DNA from: Paenibacillus mendelii
GTDB lineage: Bacteria; Bacillota; Bacilli; Paenibacillales; Paenibacillaceae
Length of the DNA stretch: 64,000 bases
Direction of reading: 5' to 3'
Assembly: GCF_024498075.1 (NCBI RefSeq)
Contig: NZ_JANHOF010000001.1
Coordinates: forward strand, 620,001 to 684,000
Shown here: piece by piece, positions 16,197 through 25,924 of the stretch
Layout of the letters: each line of letters starts with the position of its first letter
How positions within the stretch are numbered: position 1 is the first letter of the stretch
Translations under genes and position numbers: made by a program
The notes under the pieces: generated by a model
What the model saw: the letters and a program-made list of their open reading frames with translations, nothing else
Database searches by the model: none
Told to the model about the DNA's origin: nothing

Positions 16197-16226
16197 TTGG
16201 TTAAGTATCACTTTGTTATTAACCAA
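16197..16226 (-). promoter_or_regulatory. Inverted repeat abutting the csp ribosome binding site
   Basis: TTGGTTAA and TTAACCAA (8 bp, 14-nt loop) end on the bases that begin the AAGGAGG of the copper storage gene. It could hide the ribosome site or bind a regulator. Confidence 0.45.
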
Positions 16227-16273
16227 CTAGCCGCTTCCTAAACAAGCCCAGCATGGATACAGGCCTTCCACTA

Positions 16274-19200
16274 CTAACTGCTCTCGGGCATCCTCATCAG
16301 CACGACGATCGCTTCCGCTCGGGTCATGATACCGCTCGGAACGAACCTGCCGTCTCCCCGTCCGGCTACTATCCCTAGCTTGCGGATGGCTTCCACAGCA
16401 CCCTTCGCCCACTGCGGAATATCACCATTATCGGAGAAGCTTGCTGAAGCTTTCTCACTCATCGGTATGCCGAGTGCCCTTGCGATCATAATGGCCATCT
16501 CCGCGCGAGTCATCGGCGCATCCGGCCGAAAGCTGCCATCTGAATAACCTGTCACGATGCCTGACTGAACGGCCTGCTCGATGGCTGGTTTCGCCCATGC
16601 ACCGATCCGCTCCGCATCTGTAAATACAAGTGCAGATCGATTCTCATTCATCCTGAACGCTTTCGCCAGCATGACGACAAATTCGGCTCGGGTCACCGGA
16701 CGGTCCGGCTTGAACGTCCCGTCGGAATAGCCGCTTACGACGTGCCTAGCCGCTGCTTCCCGGATCGATGCTTCCGCCCAATGTCCAAGGATATCGGTCA
16801 ACATCACAGGGTCTTCCGGTCTGCTCGGTTTTCCACCCGGCTCACTTGGCTCCAAGGCATCGGATTGCCGCCGGATTGTAACAGTATACGTCCTCTTCGT
16901 ACCATTCTCGGCCTGAACGATCAGTTCAAACTCATTATCGCCTTCCTTGAGGTCGACCTCTGTCCCTCCAGTCAACGGCTTGCCCTGGAGGGTCAACTTC
17001 GCCGCCGGATGTGCCGCAATCCCTCCAATTTCGGCCTGAGCACTCTCGGTTAGAACGGTATAAGCTGTCGTTTCCGAAGCGAAAGAAGGCGTTAGAGGCA
17101 GCGACTTGCCATCCACCCGCACCTGCAAATCCTTCAGACCGGCGTCGCCGGAGAGGGGTTGAAGGAAGCCGCCTGATGATCCTCCGTCCGGCGGACGCGG
17201 CGTAGACGGTGGGGTTTCCAGCATGAAAATTGCCGTATCCCCGCGTTTCATCTCGTATTGAAATCCCCGAATTCCTTCGCCCATAGAACGATTGCCAATG
17301 ATATCATATACGTTCGCAGCCCGCGGCAGCTTTATCGTCTTGATACCGTCCGCCACTGCATGCATACTCACCCACGATTGGCTGGCCTCCAGATTGTCGT
17401 AGCTCTCCGAATAGAGATGGACGCCGGCTTCATTATAGATGCGCTTCAACAGTGGTGCGGCGATCGGGGGCGCAGGTAGATAAACGGAGCGCCAATTCGG
17501 GAAGTCACGAACGACAACCGACGGCGCACCGTCAGGTGAAGAATAACCCCACACCTGAGCGCCCGCGGCTTCCGGACGGAAGACCGGATCCAGCTTCATA
17601 TCGCCGTACACGGTCGTCGAGCCCGGGAACAGGCTGGCATCCAGTCGATACTGAACAGGAAGCTCGATCGGAACCGTCGCATCCTTCTTGATGACGATGT
17701 CGTCGACGGCCAGCGCACCGCCGTTATGCAGCCCCCATATCAAGTAGTAATCTTCATAGCCTTTCAGCGTAAACGTGAACGACTTCGTATATGGATCACC
17801 CGGCGCGTCCGTCCAGTTGTTCACGCCCACGTCCTGCGCATTGCCGCCCGACTTCGTCCTGGCCAGGAAATAGAAGCTCCCGGAGGCTCCAGGCGCAGCA
17901 AGTGTCTTTGCTTTGAAAGTCACCGTATAGGTCGCTCCCGGCTCGAGCTTGATTTTGCTTTTGTCCGTGAATAAGAATTCATGCCAGTCCACAGATGCAT
18001 CCACTGTGCTGTACGCGGAGTAGCTGCCGCCGATGACCTTGTCCAAATCCGCGACGATGGCACCATTGCCGCTTCGCTCTCCGTCCGTATAGTCGGACTG
18101 CGGAAAGCTCCCACCTTCGAAGTTCTCCGTCCACTCGCCCGCTGCAGAACCTCCACCACCGGAAGGGTCGTCGCCGCTGCTTCCTTGCGTAAAGCTGATT
18201 CCCGTCAAGCTTTGCATACCCGCGGTGGACAAGCCCGACTCCGATACGTATCCCGGCGCCCAGGTCCATACCAGCGACCTGCCGCCGCCCTTCAGCTTCT
18301 CGACTGCAGCCCGCTGCGCATCAGTCAGATAGAAGGTATCGATGAAGATGTAAACCTTGTAATGGTCCGGAACCAGTCCCTGCTCCAGATCCTCGATCAG
18401 GTACCGGTCGAACGGCGCTCCCGCCTTGCTCAGCTCCCCTAGTCCCTGTGGTCTAGTCGTGGACGGACCTTCATAGAAGGCTGCCGAAGTATCCGTGCTG
18501 CCGCCCAGGTAGAATTCACTTTCATTCGATGAGATGACGGCTACCTCCGAATTTCGCTGACGGGGCAGCTTCATGGAATAGTCGCCCCACTTCTTCAGGT
18601 TCTTGAACTCTGCCGCGAAGGCCGAATCGTTGTACCAAAGTCCTGAGGAGTGATCCATGTACCACATACCGGTTGCATGAGTGACCGCCTGCCCGAAAGC
18701 CCGGCGCAGCAAACCAAGTGATTCGCTCATGTTGGTTGCCTGAACGAACGAGGTGCCCGGCGGTGCAAGATGCGTACGGTCATCCGCCTCGTCGATGAAC
18801 AGCTTGCCATGCAGGGCAAGACTGTCCGGATAGGTGCGAAGTGCACCGTCATCTCCCGGCGCCCGCCGGTAATACGAATGCGGCGAGGTGAACAGATCGA
18901 CGTTCGTCAGCCGATGCGCCTGCGCGACTGCACGGTGATGCACCTCTTTGGGCATATAGCTCATGTCCGGACTGTATCCGTAGAGAACCGAGGTTAGCAG
19001 CCTGCCCTCGCTCTCCTCCTTGACGATTCCGGCAAAGTGGTTAATCGCATCCACCGGCGCCTGTTGGTAGGCTTCGTAATAATCAATGACCCGCCGCGAG
19101 ATCGTTGGATCACGGAATAGGCCGACATCGCTAGCCCTGCGTTCCTCAACAGTCGGAATCGAAACGCCTTCGAATGTAACGGCAGGATCACCCCAGCCGG

Positions 19201-19936
19201 CACGAAGCAGTGACAGATCATTGCTGTATTTGTCACGCAAATAGGCGATGAAAGACTGTCGCATCGGTTCGCTCGCATCGGGCAAATATTCGGCGTTCCA
19301 GTTATGCCATTCGCCATAGGTGCCGCCCGCCAGCGTCAATCCGAGCAGCCTGTCGGCATAAGGGCCATCAAGCAGATGGCGGACTAATCGCCTCAACGCC
19401 TCGCCCGCTTCCTGCCGCCATTGCTCGGATGCCATTGACGCATCTTTGGTCAGCGCTCCGGGATCCGGCGGCTGCATGGAATAACCCAGCTGCTCCGTTT
19501 CGTTGGCGGCAAGCCACCATTGAGGCGCCCACAAGTGAATGCGGGGCAGAGCCAGACCCTTCGGCACCCGTTCGACGAAGGTTTGCATAACGCGGTCGAT
19601 CGTCGAGAAGTCCTGCTGCCCCGGTCCGATCCAGCCTAGATCGAGGAAGCTCGTTTTTTCGATGAATGAATACAGCTTCACGTTCGCATCTTGGAACACC
19701 TGTGCATCCTGCTCCGAAATCTCCTGCTCAAACAGAAACATCGGGAACTCCGGCTCACCGTTAACCAGCAGAGCCGGTGCGCCCCCATACGTACCGATTC
19801 TCAAGTCTTGCGTCACAGGGGGTTCCTGCCCGGAGCCCGAATCTTCGGCCCTCACGGGTTTACCTGGCGGAAGAACACTTGCGAGCAGCATAATAGTCAT
19901 AACGATCAGGAGCAATTTGAATTTCCATTTCCCCAT
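16274..19936 (-). CDS. Large SLH-anchored surface glycosidase
   Basis: A protein of about 1220 aa. A signal peptide (about 1-32, ending PVRA) precedes a TIM-barrel region of about 500 residues resembling GH42/beta-galactosidase-type enzymes. Candidate acid residues lie in GGTYGEWHNW and LFIDEADDRTH. A CBM4/9-like module follows (near 600-750; ENFEGGSFPQSDY, ATYTVTFKAKT), then a glycosidase tail, a cadherin-like beta-sandwich (near 930-1020; LKDLQVRVDGK to YTVTIRR) and three SLH domains at the end (FTDAERIGAWAKPAIEQA type) that hold it to the cell wall polymer. An in-frame GTG at 19951 is an alternative start; both have weak ribosome sites. It follows the Gfo/Idh gene on the same strand and may be the last gene of the importer operon. 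Confidence 0.85.
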   Translation of the reverse strand: MGKWKFKLLLIVMTIMLLASVLPPGKPVRAEDSGSGQEPPVTQDLRIGTYGGAPALLVNGEPEFPMFLFEQEISEQDAQVFQDANVKLYSFIEKTSFLDLGWIGPGQQDFSTIDRVMQTFVERVPKGLALPRIHLWAPQWWLAANETEQLGYSMQPPDPGALTKDASMASEQWRQEAGEALRRLVRHLLDGPYADRLLGLTLAGGTYGEWHNWNAEYLPDASEPMRQSFIAYLRDKYSNDLSLLRAGWGDPAVTFEGVSIPTVEERRASDVGLFRDPTISRRVIDYYEAYQQAPVDAINHFAGIVKEESEGRLLTSVLYGYSPDMSYMPKEVHHRAVAQAHRLTNVDLFTSPHSYYRRAPGDDGALRTYPDSLALHGKLFIDEADDRTHLAPPGTSFVQATNMSESLGLLRRAFGQAVTHATGMWYMDHSSGLWYNDSAFAAEFKNLKKWGDYSMKLPRQRNSEVAVISSNESEFYLGGSTDTSAAFYEGPSTTRPQGLGELSKAGAPFDRYLIEDLEQGLVPDHYKVYIFIDTFYLTDAQRAAVEKLKGGGRSLVWTWAPGYVSESGLSTAGMQSLTGISFTQGSSGDDPSGGGGSAAGEWTENFEGGSFPQSDYTDGERSGNGAIVADLDKVIGGSYSAYSTVDASVDWHEFLFTDKSKIKLEPGATYTVTFKAKTLAAPGASGSFYFLARTKSGGNAQDVGVNNWTDAPGDPYTKSFTFTLKGYEDYYLIWGLHNGGALAVDDIVIKKDATVPIELPVQYRLDASLFPGSTTVYGDMKLDPVFRPEAAGAQVWGYSSPDGAPSVVVRDFPNWRSVYLPAPPIAAPLLKRIYNEAGVHLYSESYDNLEASQSWVSMHAVADGIKTIKLPRAANVYDIIGNRSMGEGIRGFQYEMKRGDTAIFMLETPPSTPRPPDGGSSGGFLQPLSGDAGLKDLQVRVDGKSLPLTPSFASETTAYTVLTESAQAEIGGIAAHPAAKLTLQGKPLTGGTEVDLKEGDNEFELIVQAENGTKRTYTVTIRRQSDALEPSEPGGKPSRPEDPVMLTDILGHWAEASIREAAARHVVSGYSDGTFKPDRPVTRAEFVVMLAKAFRMNENRSALVFTDAERIGAWAKPAIEQAVQSGIVTGYSDGSFRPDAPMTRAEMAIMIARALGIPMSEKASASFSDNGDIPQWAKGAVEAIRKLGIVAGRGDGRFVPSGIMTRAEAIVVLMRMPESS

Positions 19937-20099
19937 GGTTCGCGATCCCACTCTTTCTTATCCATTTTGCAGCAGGCACTCCCATTCCTCTCCTTCTATC
20001 TCTCTATCATCTACCGCTCAAGAGCTCCGTCAGGATCGCCCCCTTCCCCGCAGTGTGTTCGTGTGCAAGCTAGTACCAGCAATCAAGTCGAAAGGCGAA

Positions 20100-21371
20100 T
20101 CACTTGCTCTGGCATGGCTTCCTCTTCTCCTCTGTAAACCTTCTCATATCAATTGTTCTTTTCTCCAACCGGGAAGCTTCCGCAGCAAAGGCCAGCAGAT
20201 GACTTTGAATGGAGTTCTCCGCGGACGTTAGACCTTTCTCACTGCCGCCGCTTCTGACCAGACGAATGAAATCGCGCATCAGGTTCGTATCGCCGCCGCC
20301 ATGGTTTCCAGCCGGGTTCCGCAGTGTAATCAGCTGCTCCTCTCCCGTATCGAACCGTTTGAGGATCAGCTCGTTCTTGTCCATCGCGGCCCGAATTTCG
20401 CCTTCTGTCCCGGTAAGCTGGATGAATCGGCCACCATCCCTAGAGAAGGCGCTCATCGTAAAGACGGCGGCCACTTCATTGGCAAACTCGAAGTTAACGA
20501 CCTGATGATCAACGACATCATTATCGCAGTGATATACGCACCGGCCATAAGGTCCTTCCTCGAGAGCCTTCACCCTTCCTTCATAGGACAAGTCCGTGCT
20601 GATCACAGAAGTCGGCCAGCCGATATGGTCTGTCAAATATTGCTTGGGCGCATAATACGCGCATGAATCCGAAACGGGGCAGCCGTCGAGACATCTGGCC
20701 GGTGCTCCCGCAGGGGCATTGTCGGATCGGAAGTGGGACAGCGAGCCAAACGAGGAGACGTATCGGCATTCCGCGTCGATTAGCCATTGAATAATGTCCA
20801 TATCATGACAGGCTTTGGCTAGTATCATGGGGCTTGATTCGGCCGAGCTGCGCCAGTTTCCTCTCACGAAGCTGTGGGCTTGATGCCAATAACCGACATA
20901 TTCATTTAACTGGACGGTCATGAGCCTGCCGATCTTACCCTTCACAAGCAGCTCTTTTATTTTGTTGAAGAATACGGTATGCCTCAGTACATGGCAGATG
21001 GACAAGACGACGCCTGCATCCCGTGAACGTTCGCCCATGGCCATGCATTCTTCCGGCGACGGGGACATCGGCTTCTCAAGAAGAACATGGTAATTCTGCT
21101 CCAATGCTCTCATCGTATGTTCATAGTGATCACGGTCTTGCGTACAGATCACGACCGCATCTGCTAATCGCGCCTGCTCGAGCAGCGCAATAGCATCCGG
21201 ATAGGCGTATGCGTCGCCGATGCCGTGCTTCTTTTGAAACTGCTGCCTTCGGACGGCATTCGACTCGGCGACTGCAACGACCTTCATTTCTTCCGGATGC
21301 TCGAGCGCATAATCGGCGTATGCCTCTCCTCGCGTCCCCGCTCCAATTAAAGCCACAGTAATCCTTTTCAT
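20100..21371 (-). CDS. Gfo/Idh/MocA family sugar dehydrogenase
   Basis: A 423-aa NAD(P)-dependent oxidoreductase. The start at 21371 follows GGAGG by 11 bases and begins with the Rossmann fold (KRITVALIGAGTRGEAYADYA). The family signature EKPMSPSPEEC holds the catalytic Lys, and the C-terminal alpha/beta domain contains a HDMDIIQWLI helix. A four-cysteine insert (CLDGCPVSDSCAYYAPKQYL) in the C-terminal half is characteristic of one subgroup and could bind a metal. It lies directly downstream of the MalG-type permease and probably oxidises the imported sugar at one hydroxyl. Confidence 0.9.
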   Translation of the reverse strand: MKRITVALIGAGTRGEAYADYALEHPEEMKVVAVAESNAVRRQQFQKKHGIGDAYAYPDAIALLEQARLADAVVICTQDRDHYEHTMRALEQNYHVLLEKPMSPSPEECMAMGERSRDAGVVLSICHVLRHTVFFNKIKELLVKGKIGRLMTVQLNEYVGYWHQAHSFVRGNWRSSAESSPMILAKACHDMDIIQWLIDAECRYVSSFGSLSHFRSDNAPAGAPARCLDGCPVSDSCAYYAPKQYLTDHIGWPTSVISTDLSYEGRVKALEEGPYGRCVYHCDNDVVDHQVVNFEFANEVAAVFTMSAFSRDGGRFIQLTGTEGEIRAAMDKNELILKRFDTGEEQLITLRNPAGNHGGGDTNLMRDFIRLVRSGGSEKGLTSAENSIQSHLLAFAAEASRLEKRTIDMRRFTEEKRKPCQSK

Positions 21372-21439
21372 AGCTGCGAAACCTCCGTTTGCAAATAAGT
21401 GCATCCCATATCCCTCGCATAATGCTCATGATCCATGGG

Positions 21440-22288
21440 TCAACCCTTGATCCCGCCCATCGTAAAGCCGTTGATCAGCTTCTCCTGCATCACCATATAG
21501 ACGAGCAGAATCGGCAGCACTGCAATCCACATGGCTGCGAACAGAACGGTGTAGTCCGCACTGTACTTCTGCGCTTCGACTAGATAGGATAGTCCGACCG
21601 CAATCGTGTATTGGTGTTCGCTCTGCAGCAGGATTAGCGGTTGAAAATAATCGTTCCAGATGCCAATCAGCGCGAATGTCGCCACCGCCACGAGACCCCC
21701 TCTAACCAAGGGCAGCATGATGGAGAAGAACACGCGAAAATGGCCGGCGCCATCCATGAATGCCGCTTCGGCATACTCCCAGCTAATGCCTTTGAAGAAC
21801 GAGTACAATACCAGCATGTAAAAGCCAATCCCGCCGGTATAGCCGATCAGCACGCCAGCCGGATTGAACAAGCTCAATTGCTGCATCAGCATGTACCAGG
21901 GGCCGAAGGTGCCGATGCTGGGAATGAGAAAACCAACGATCGCCAAGCCATAGACGGCGTTCGAGCCCTTGAACTTATATTTCGCCAGCACGTAGGCGGG
22001 CATAGCCGCAGACATAACCGACGTGAATGTGCCGACCGCCGTCATCCATATGCTGTTGAAGAAGAACCGGCCGATACGGGCCGATTCCCAGGCATCGGCA
22101 TAATTTTTCCACGCCCACTGCTCGGGCAATGACCAAATATCCTGGAAGAACTCTTTATTGCTCTTGAGCGAGTTGATTAACATCCATACGAACGGATAAA
22201 TCAAGGTGATCGCATAGAACAGTAGAATGATTTCCAAGATCAGGAGAATGATTTTGTTAAACTTACGCTGTTGACCGGTGGTGTTCAA
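21440..22288 (-). CDS. Sugar ABC importer permease, MalG type
   Basis: A 282-aa CUT1 permease with six membrane helices. The EAA loop appears as EYAEAAFMDGAGHFRVFFSI near residues 170-189, and the C-terminus INGFTMGGIKG is diagnostic of MalG-type proteins. It pairs with the MalF-type permease ending 21 bp upstream. No dedicated ATPase is encoded nearby. Confidence 0.92.
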   Translation of the reverse strand: MNTTGQQRKFNKIILLILEIILLFYAITLIYPFVWMLINSLKSNKEFFQDIWSLPEQWAWKNYADAWESARIGRFFFNSIWMTAVGTFTSVMSAAMPAYVLAKYKFKGSNAVYGLAIVGFLIPSIGTFGPWYMLMQQLSLFNPAGVLIGYTGGIGFYMLVLYSFFKGISWEYAEAAFMDGAGHFRVFFSIMLPLVRGGLVAVATFALIGIWNDYFQPLILLQSEHQYTIAVGLSYLVEAQKYSADYTVLFAAMWIAVLPILLVYMVMQEKLINGFTMGGIKG

Positions 22289-22309
22289 TTCGCCCTCTCC
22301 TTTACCGGA

Positions 22310-23209
22310 TTAGTATTCAGCCGTGTCGAACCGTTCCGTCAGCCATTTCACACACCACACGATAACGAATCCGATCACCGTGAAGATAATGCCGTATGCC
22401 GATGCCATGCCATAGTCGTTCTTCTCAATGACCAGCCGGTACATCTCGAGCCCGACCGTCGTAGACGAGGTGAACGGCCCGCCGTTGGTCAATAGCATCA
22501 CCTGCAGGAAAATGGAGAACGCCCCGCTCGTCGAGACGATGATTAACGTCGATAGCGTCGGCCATAACAAGGGCATGATGATATAGAATAATTCCTTCCA
22601 AAAGCCGATGCCTTCCAGCTTCCCGACTTCGAAATAATCATGCGGAATCCGCTGCAGTGCACCCGTCAGAATGACATTGCTGCCCCCGATTCCCGCCCAT
22701 ATGCAAAATACGAAAATCGAAATCAAGGCCGTCTGCGGATCACCGAGCCAGGCGCGCTTGAATTGTTCCAGTCCAACTGCGTCGAGGAGACCGTTGACAA
22801 TCCCCTGTGTCGGATTGAGCGCGAACGAGAAGACCATCGTAATGACGACGATCGAGATGAGAGCCGGAAAGAAGTAGACGATACGGTAGAATCGTGCCAG
22901 AGGCACTTTATGATATAAGAGAATCGCGATCACGAGTGCTAGCGCTACGGCCAATATATTGACTGGTATAAAAAGCACGGTATTAAAAATAGCGGAGGTC
23001 CACACACCGTCGGAATTCATCGACCGGAAAGCGGTTATGTAGTTATAGAACCCGGTCCATGTCTGCCTGCCGGTGAGCGGATTCCACGACTGGAAGGAAT
23101 AGAGCAGCGTTTGAACCTGCAAGTAAAGTCCGAACACCGCGTAGTGGATAAGCGGCCAAGCCAGCATTACGGCGATAAACAAACCTTTCTTTGTTAGTAA
23201 ACCCTTCAT
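22310..23209 (-). CDS. Sugar ABC importer permease, MalF type
   Basis: A 299-aa CUT1 permease. I start it at 23209 (KGLLTKKGLFIAVMLAWPL), which has AAAGGGTGG just upstream. A longer in-frame start at 23296 would place coding sequence inside the hairpin that follows the binding-protein gene. Six membrane helices and the EAA loop (HDYFEVGKLEGIGFWKELFY) are present. It works with the MalG-type permease and the lipoprotein at 23301. Confidence 0.9.
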   Translation of the reverse strand: MKGLLTKKGLFIAVMLAWPLIHYAVFGLYLQVQTLLYSFQSWNPLTGRQTWTGFYNYITAFRSMNSDGVWTSAIFNTVLFIPVNILAVALALVIAILLYHKVPLARFYRIVYFFPALISIVVITMVFSFALNPTQGIVNGLLDAVGLEQFKRAWLGDPQTALISIFVFCIWAGIGGSNVILTGALQRIPHDYFEVGKLEGIGFWKELFYIIMPLLWPTLSTLIIVSTSGAFSIFLQVMLLTNGGPFTSSTTVGLEMYRLVIEKNDYGMASAYGIIFTVIGFVIVWCVKWLTERFDTAEY

Positions 23210-23242
23210 GGCGTCCACCCTTTCCCAGTACTCGAAGAAGCT

Positions 23243-23290
23243 GCGGAACGTTCCGATATCATGAGATTTCATCGCTTCGGAACGTCCCGC
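23243..23290 (-). promoter_or_regulatory. Hairpin between binding-protein and permease genes
   Basis: On the transcribed strand GCGGGACGTTCCGA and TCGGAACGTTCCGC pair over 14 bp with one G-U wobble and a 20-nt loop, 10 bp after the binding-protein stop. No T run follows, which favours an mRNA stability or processing element over a terminator. Its placement decides the shorter start of the permease. Confidence 0.7.
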
Positions 23291-23300
23291 TTTCATGCTG

Positions 23301-24689
23301 CTATTGGCTGTTCAACACCTTCTGCTGATCCTTCCATTTTTGAGGCGCTGCAGAAACATTGGTATCCATGACCTGCTGGACCGTTTTCTGACCGGATAGA
23401 AGGGCTGCATAGGCGTCAATCCCCGGGCTTTCGCCAATGGACTGCGGCTCATAGTTTAAGGTCAAATTCTTATAAGTGGACGTGACTTCGATGCAGCTCT
23501 TGGTGAATTCGGTAATATCCAATCCATCAACGGAATATTTCATAGCTTTAGCCGAGCCCGTCAATTCTGTGAATTTACGGTTGGCTTCCTCTGTCGAGGC
23601 GAACATGAGAAACGCTTTGGCTGTCTCGATATGCTTCGAATCGCTTGGAATGCCTCCGAAGCCGAGCAAGTCGACCGGGATGATGGATTCTTTCACAACA
23701 GCGTCTTGAGCAGGAGGAATCGGCGCCATCCGCATCTTAAAGCCATCTGGAATCGCATCCTTCATTTCGTTCTCCATCCAGCCTCCGTTTGGAATCATCG
23801 CCGCATTGCCGCGCAGAAACTCCATCTGCGACTCGGTATGATTGAGTGCCAGTGAACCGTCCAGGAACCATTTGTCCTGCACCATCTGTTCAATGAGCGA
23901 ATACGATCTTTTTATCGCGTTGTCGCCGTATAGACCGGGAATGTCTTCCTCTTTCGTATTCGTCAGCTTCTCGAGGAAATCCAGGCCGCCATACTGCAGG
24001 TATCCGCTAATTCCGACCGGCTGCACGTAGCCCGGATATTTGCCGGGGTAGACGAAAGGCGCAATCCCCTTGGCCTTGATTTTCCCGACAAGCGTCTCCA
24101 TCTCTTCCCATGTTGTCGGGTATTCCCAGCCGTTCACCTCAAACATGCCGACATTGTACACGATCCCCCGGGGCGATGCCGCCCAAGGCACACCGTAGAT
24201 TTTGCCGAGCACGGTCATCGACTGGTTCACAAGCTCGTCGGCCGACTGCTCAATGGTCTTGCCATCCGGCAGCTTCTCGTTCTTGTAGGTTTCTGTGAAA
24301 TCCACAAGCTTGCCGGAAGGCCCCCACATCTTCATAAAGCTGGCGTCCACGAAGGCAACGTCGGGAACATTGCTGCCGCTCTTGATCCTTGGCTGGAGAA
24401 TCTCATTCATCTTCGGACTGCCTTCCAGCTCGACGGTCACATTCGTATGCTCCTTCTCGAACTCTTCCTTCAACCATTTGAACCACGAATCGCCATAACC
24501 GCCTTGGAAGAAAGCGACCTTGAGCGTCTCGGGTTCCTTTTCTTCGCTGTTGTTCCCACCGTTTGCGGTTATTGGCTCATTCCCGTTGTTCGCGTTCTTC
24601 GGCTCATTACCGCCGTTTCCTCCACAGCCTGCCAGCAAGCCAACCAATACCATCAAGACAACCGTTCCAAGCAGCATGTTTCTTTTCAT
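23301..24689 (-). CDS. Extracellular sugar-binding lipoprotein (family 1)
   Basis: A 462-aa solute-binding lipoprotein. The start at 24689 has GGGGAGG nine bases upstream; a longer in-frame start adds 21 residues that break the signal peptide. The signal ends in lipobox LLAGC, followed by an Asn/Gly-rich linker and the family 1 fold (TLKVAFFQGGYGDSWFKWL, and WEEMETLVGKIKAKGIAPF). It is the first gene of the operon and is driven by a promoter with a shared 18-bp element (24862-24879). The ligand is probably a glycoside; co-regulation with a nucleoside hydrolase makes a nucleoside-like or ribosyl ligand worth testing. Confidence 0.92.
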   Translation of the reverse strand: MKRNMLLGTVVLMVLVGLLAGCGGNGGNEPKNANNGNEPITANGGNNSEEKEPETLKVAFFQGGYGDSWFKWLKEEFEKEHTNVTVELEGSPKMNEILQPRIKSGSNVPDVAFVDASFMKMWGPSGKLVDFTETYKNEKLPDGKTIEQSADELVNQSMTVLGKIYGVPWAASPRGIVYNVGMFEVNGWEYPTTWEEMETLVGKIKAKGIAPFVYPGKYPGYVQPVGISGYLQYGGLDFLEKLTNTKEEDIPGLYGDNAIKRSYSLIEQMVQDKWFLDGSLALNHTESQMEFLRGNAAMIPNGGWMENEMKDAIPDGFKMRMAPIPPAQDAVVKESIIPVDLLGFGGIPSDSKHIETAKAFLMFASTEEANRKFTELTGSAKAMKYSVDGLDITEFTKSCIEVTSTYKNLTLNYEPQSIGESPGIDAYAALLSGQKTVQQVMDTNVSAAPQKWKDQQKVLNSQ

Positions 24690-24836
24690 GTGCAGAACCT
24701 CCCCATAATATTGTGAAGATTGTTTTATTGGAATTCGCACAACCAAACTCAACTTGGAAAGAGTGCGTATTTACGTCAATCCCCTGATGTAAACGCCACC
24801 AAATGGGTTGTGCTTGTCCCTCTTAATCTCATCCTA

Positions 24837-24900
24837 AGTATACAAGACAGAAATTCATATGATATAACGATTTGGCTATCTCGATATCATCGTCCGGCTA
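24837..24900 (-). promoter_or_regulatory. Importer promoter with AraC-type element
   Basis: A -10 TATACT on the minus strand (24842-24837) lacks a good -35. In its place is ATATAACGATTTGGCTAT (24862-24879, plus-strand reading), 20 bp upstream, with a second GGCTA half-site 22 bp further (24896-24900). The 18-mer recurs with one mismatch at 25951. This fits an activator-dependent promoter controlled by the AraC protein at 25996. Confidence 0.65.
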
Positions 24901-24957
24901 ATTTATACCAACATTCGGCGGTTATTCATAAGGCAAGGCCCCCTCGGCATCCTTACA

Positions 24958-25857
24958 TCAAGTCAGAAGTCCCCTCTTGGCGAACAGCTGCATGAGCTCT
25001 TCCCCTTTTACTTCACTGCACACTTTAACATGCGGGATTTCCGGCAATTCCTCGGAGAAAGGAGTCTCGAAGGAGAAGGTCATGCCTCTGGTGTGCTTGC
25101 CAGCCGTTTCGATTCTGACGACTCGTTCTTCCGTCTGGACGATTCCCTTATCCATCAAATAAACAAGCGGGATCGCGTCGAACATAATGATCGGCCTGTT
25201 GACTCCGACCTCCTTCCACCTTGCCACAAGGATGGCCAGGAAGCGGGATTGCACCGTATCGGCATCCTTCAGGACGCGGATCGCCTCGTCCGTATCGATC
25301 CTCAGATCCAGACATACCTCTAGCCCGGCAGCCGTAACCGGGATACCGGATTCGAATACGATTTCGGCAGCTTCCGGGTCACAGACGATATTGCATTCCA
25401 GGTAATGAAATGTAAAAGCGCCTCCCATCAGCACGATTTCCTTGACATTATCCCGGAAGGAAGGCGACCTCTCGATAGCACGGGCGACATTCGTAAGTGC
25501 GCCGATCGCAACAATCGCCACTTCACCTGGATTATGCTCCGTAAGGCGGATTAGCAAATCCACCGCATCTTCATCCGTGGTGATTGACGTATGGGCAAGT
25601 TCCTCGCCGTACTGGTTCGGCACATCCCACTCGTTCCATTCTCCGACGAACGGATGCTCGAAACCCGCCGCTACCGGCACATGTCCCATCCCATTCAATT
25701 CCAGCAAATGCGCAGCGATCTTGGCCCTTTGGTCCGAACGTCTGCCAACTGTCGTCACCCCTTCGATGACAAGCTCTGGCGAATGAATAGCCATGCTTAA
25801 TGTGAGCACGTCGTCGATATCTCCCCCGACGTCCGTATCGATGATGATCCTTCTCAA
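24958..25857 (-). CDS. Inosine/uridine-preferring nucleoside hydrolase
   Basis: A hydrolase of about 299 aa that splits the N-glycosidic bond of nucleosides. The calcium-binding signature is DTDVGGDIDD close to the N-terminus, a variant of the usual DTDPGxDD, with GALTNVARAI and VLMGGAFTF further on. I prefer the TTG at 25857 as start because AAAGGCGAG precedes it and it begins at the first beta strand as usual; a GTG at 25896 would add 13 residues. It is transcribed in the same direction as the sugar importer, and its promoter carries the same regulatory 18-mer. The substrate within the family (ribonucleoside or other ribosyl compound) cannot be told from sequence. Confidence 0.88.
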   Translation of the reverse strand: MRRIIIDTDVGGDIDDVLTLSMAIHSPELVIEGVTTVGRRSDQRAKIAAHLLELNGMGHVPVAAGFEHPFVGEWNEWDVPNQYGEELAHTSITTDEDAVDLLIRLTEHNPGEVAIVAIGALTNVARAIERSPSFRDNVKEIVLMGGAFTFHYLECNIVCDPEAAEIVFESGIPVTAAGLEVCLDLRIDTDEAIRVLKDADTVQSRFLAILVARWKEVGVNRPIIMFDAIPLVYLMDKGIVQTEERVVRIETAGKHTRGMTFSFETPFSEELPEIPHVKVCSEVKGEELMQLFAKRGLLT

Positions 25858-25924
25858 TTTGTCCCACTCGCCTTTCCCATTAATCGCTCGAATCACGCGA
25901 TTTTCTATTTTCTTGCTTGCGAAC

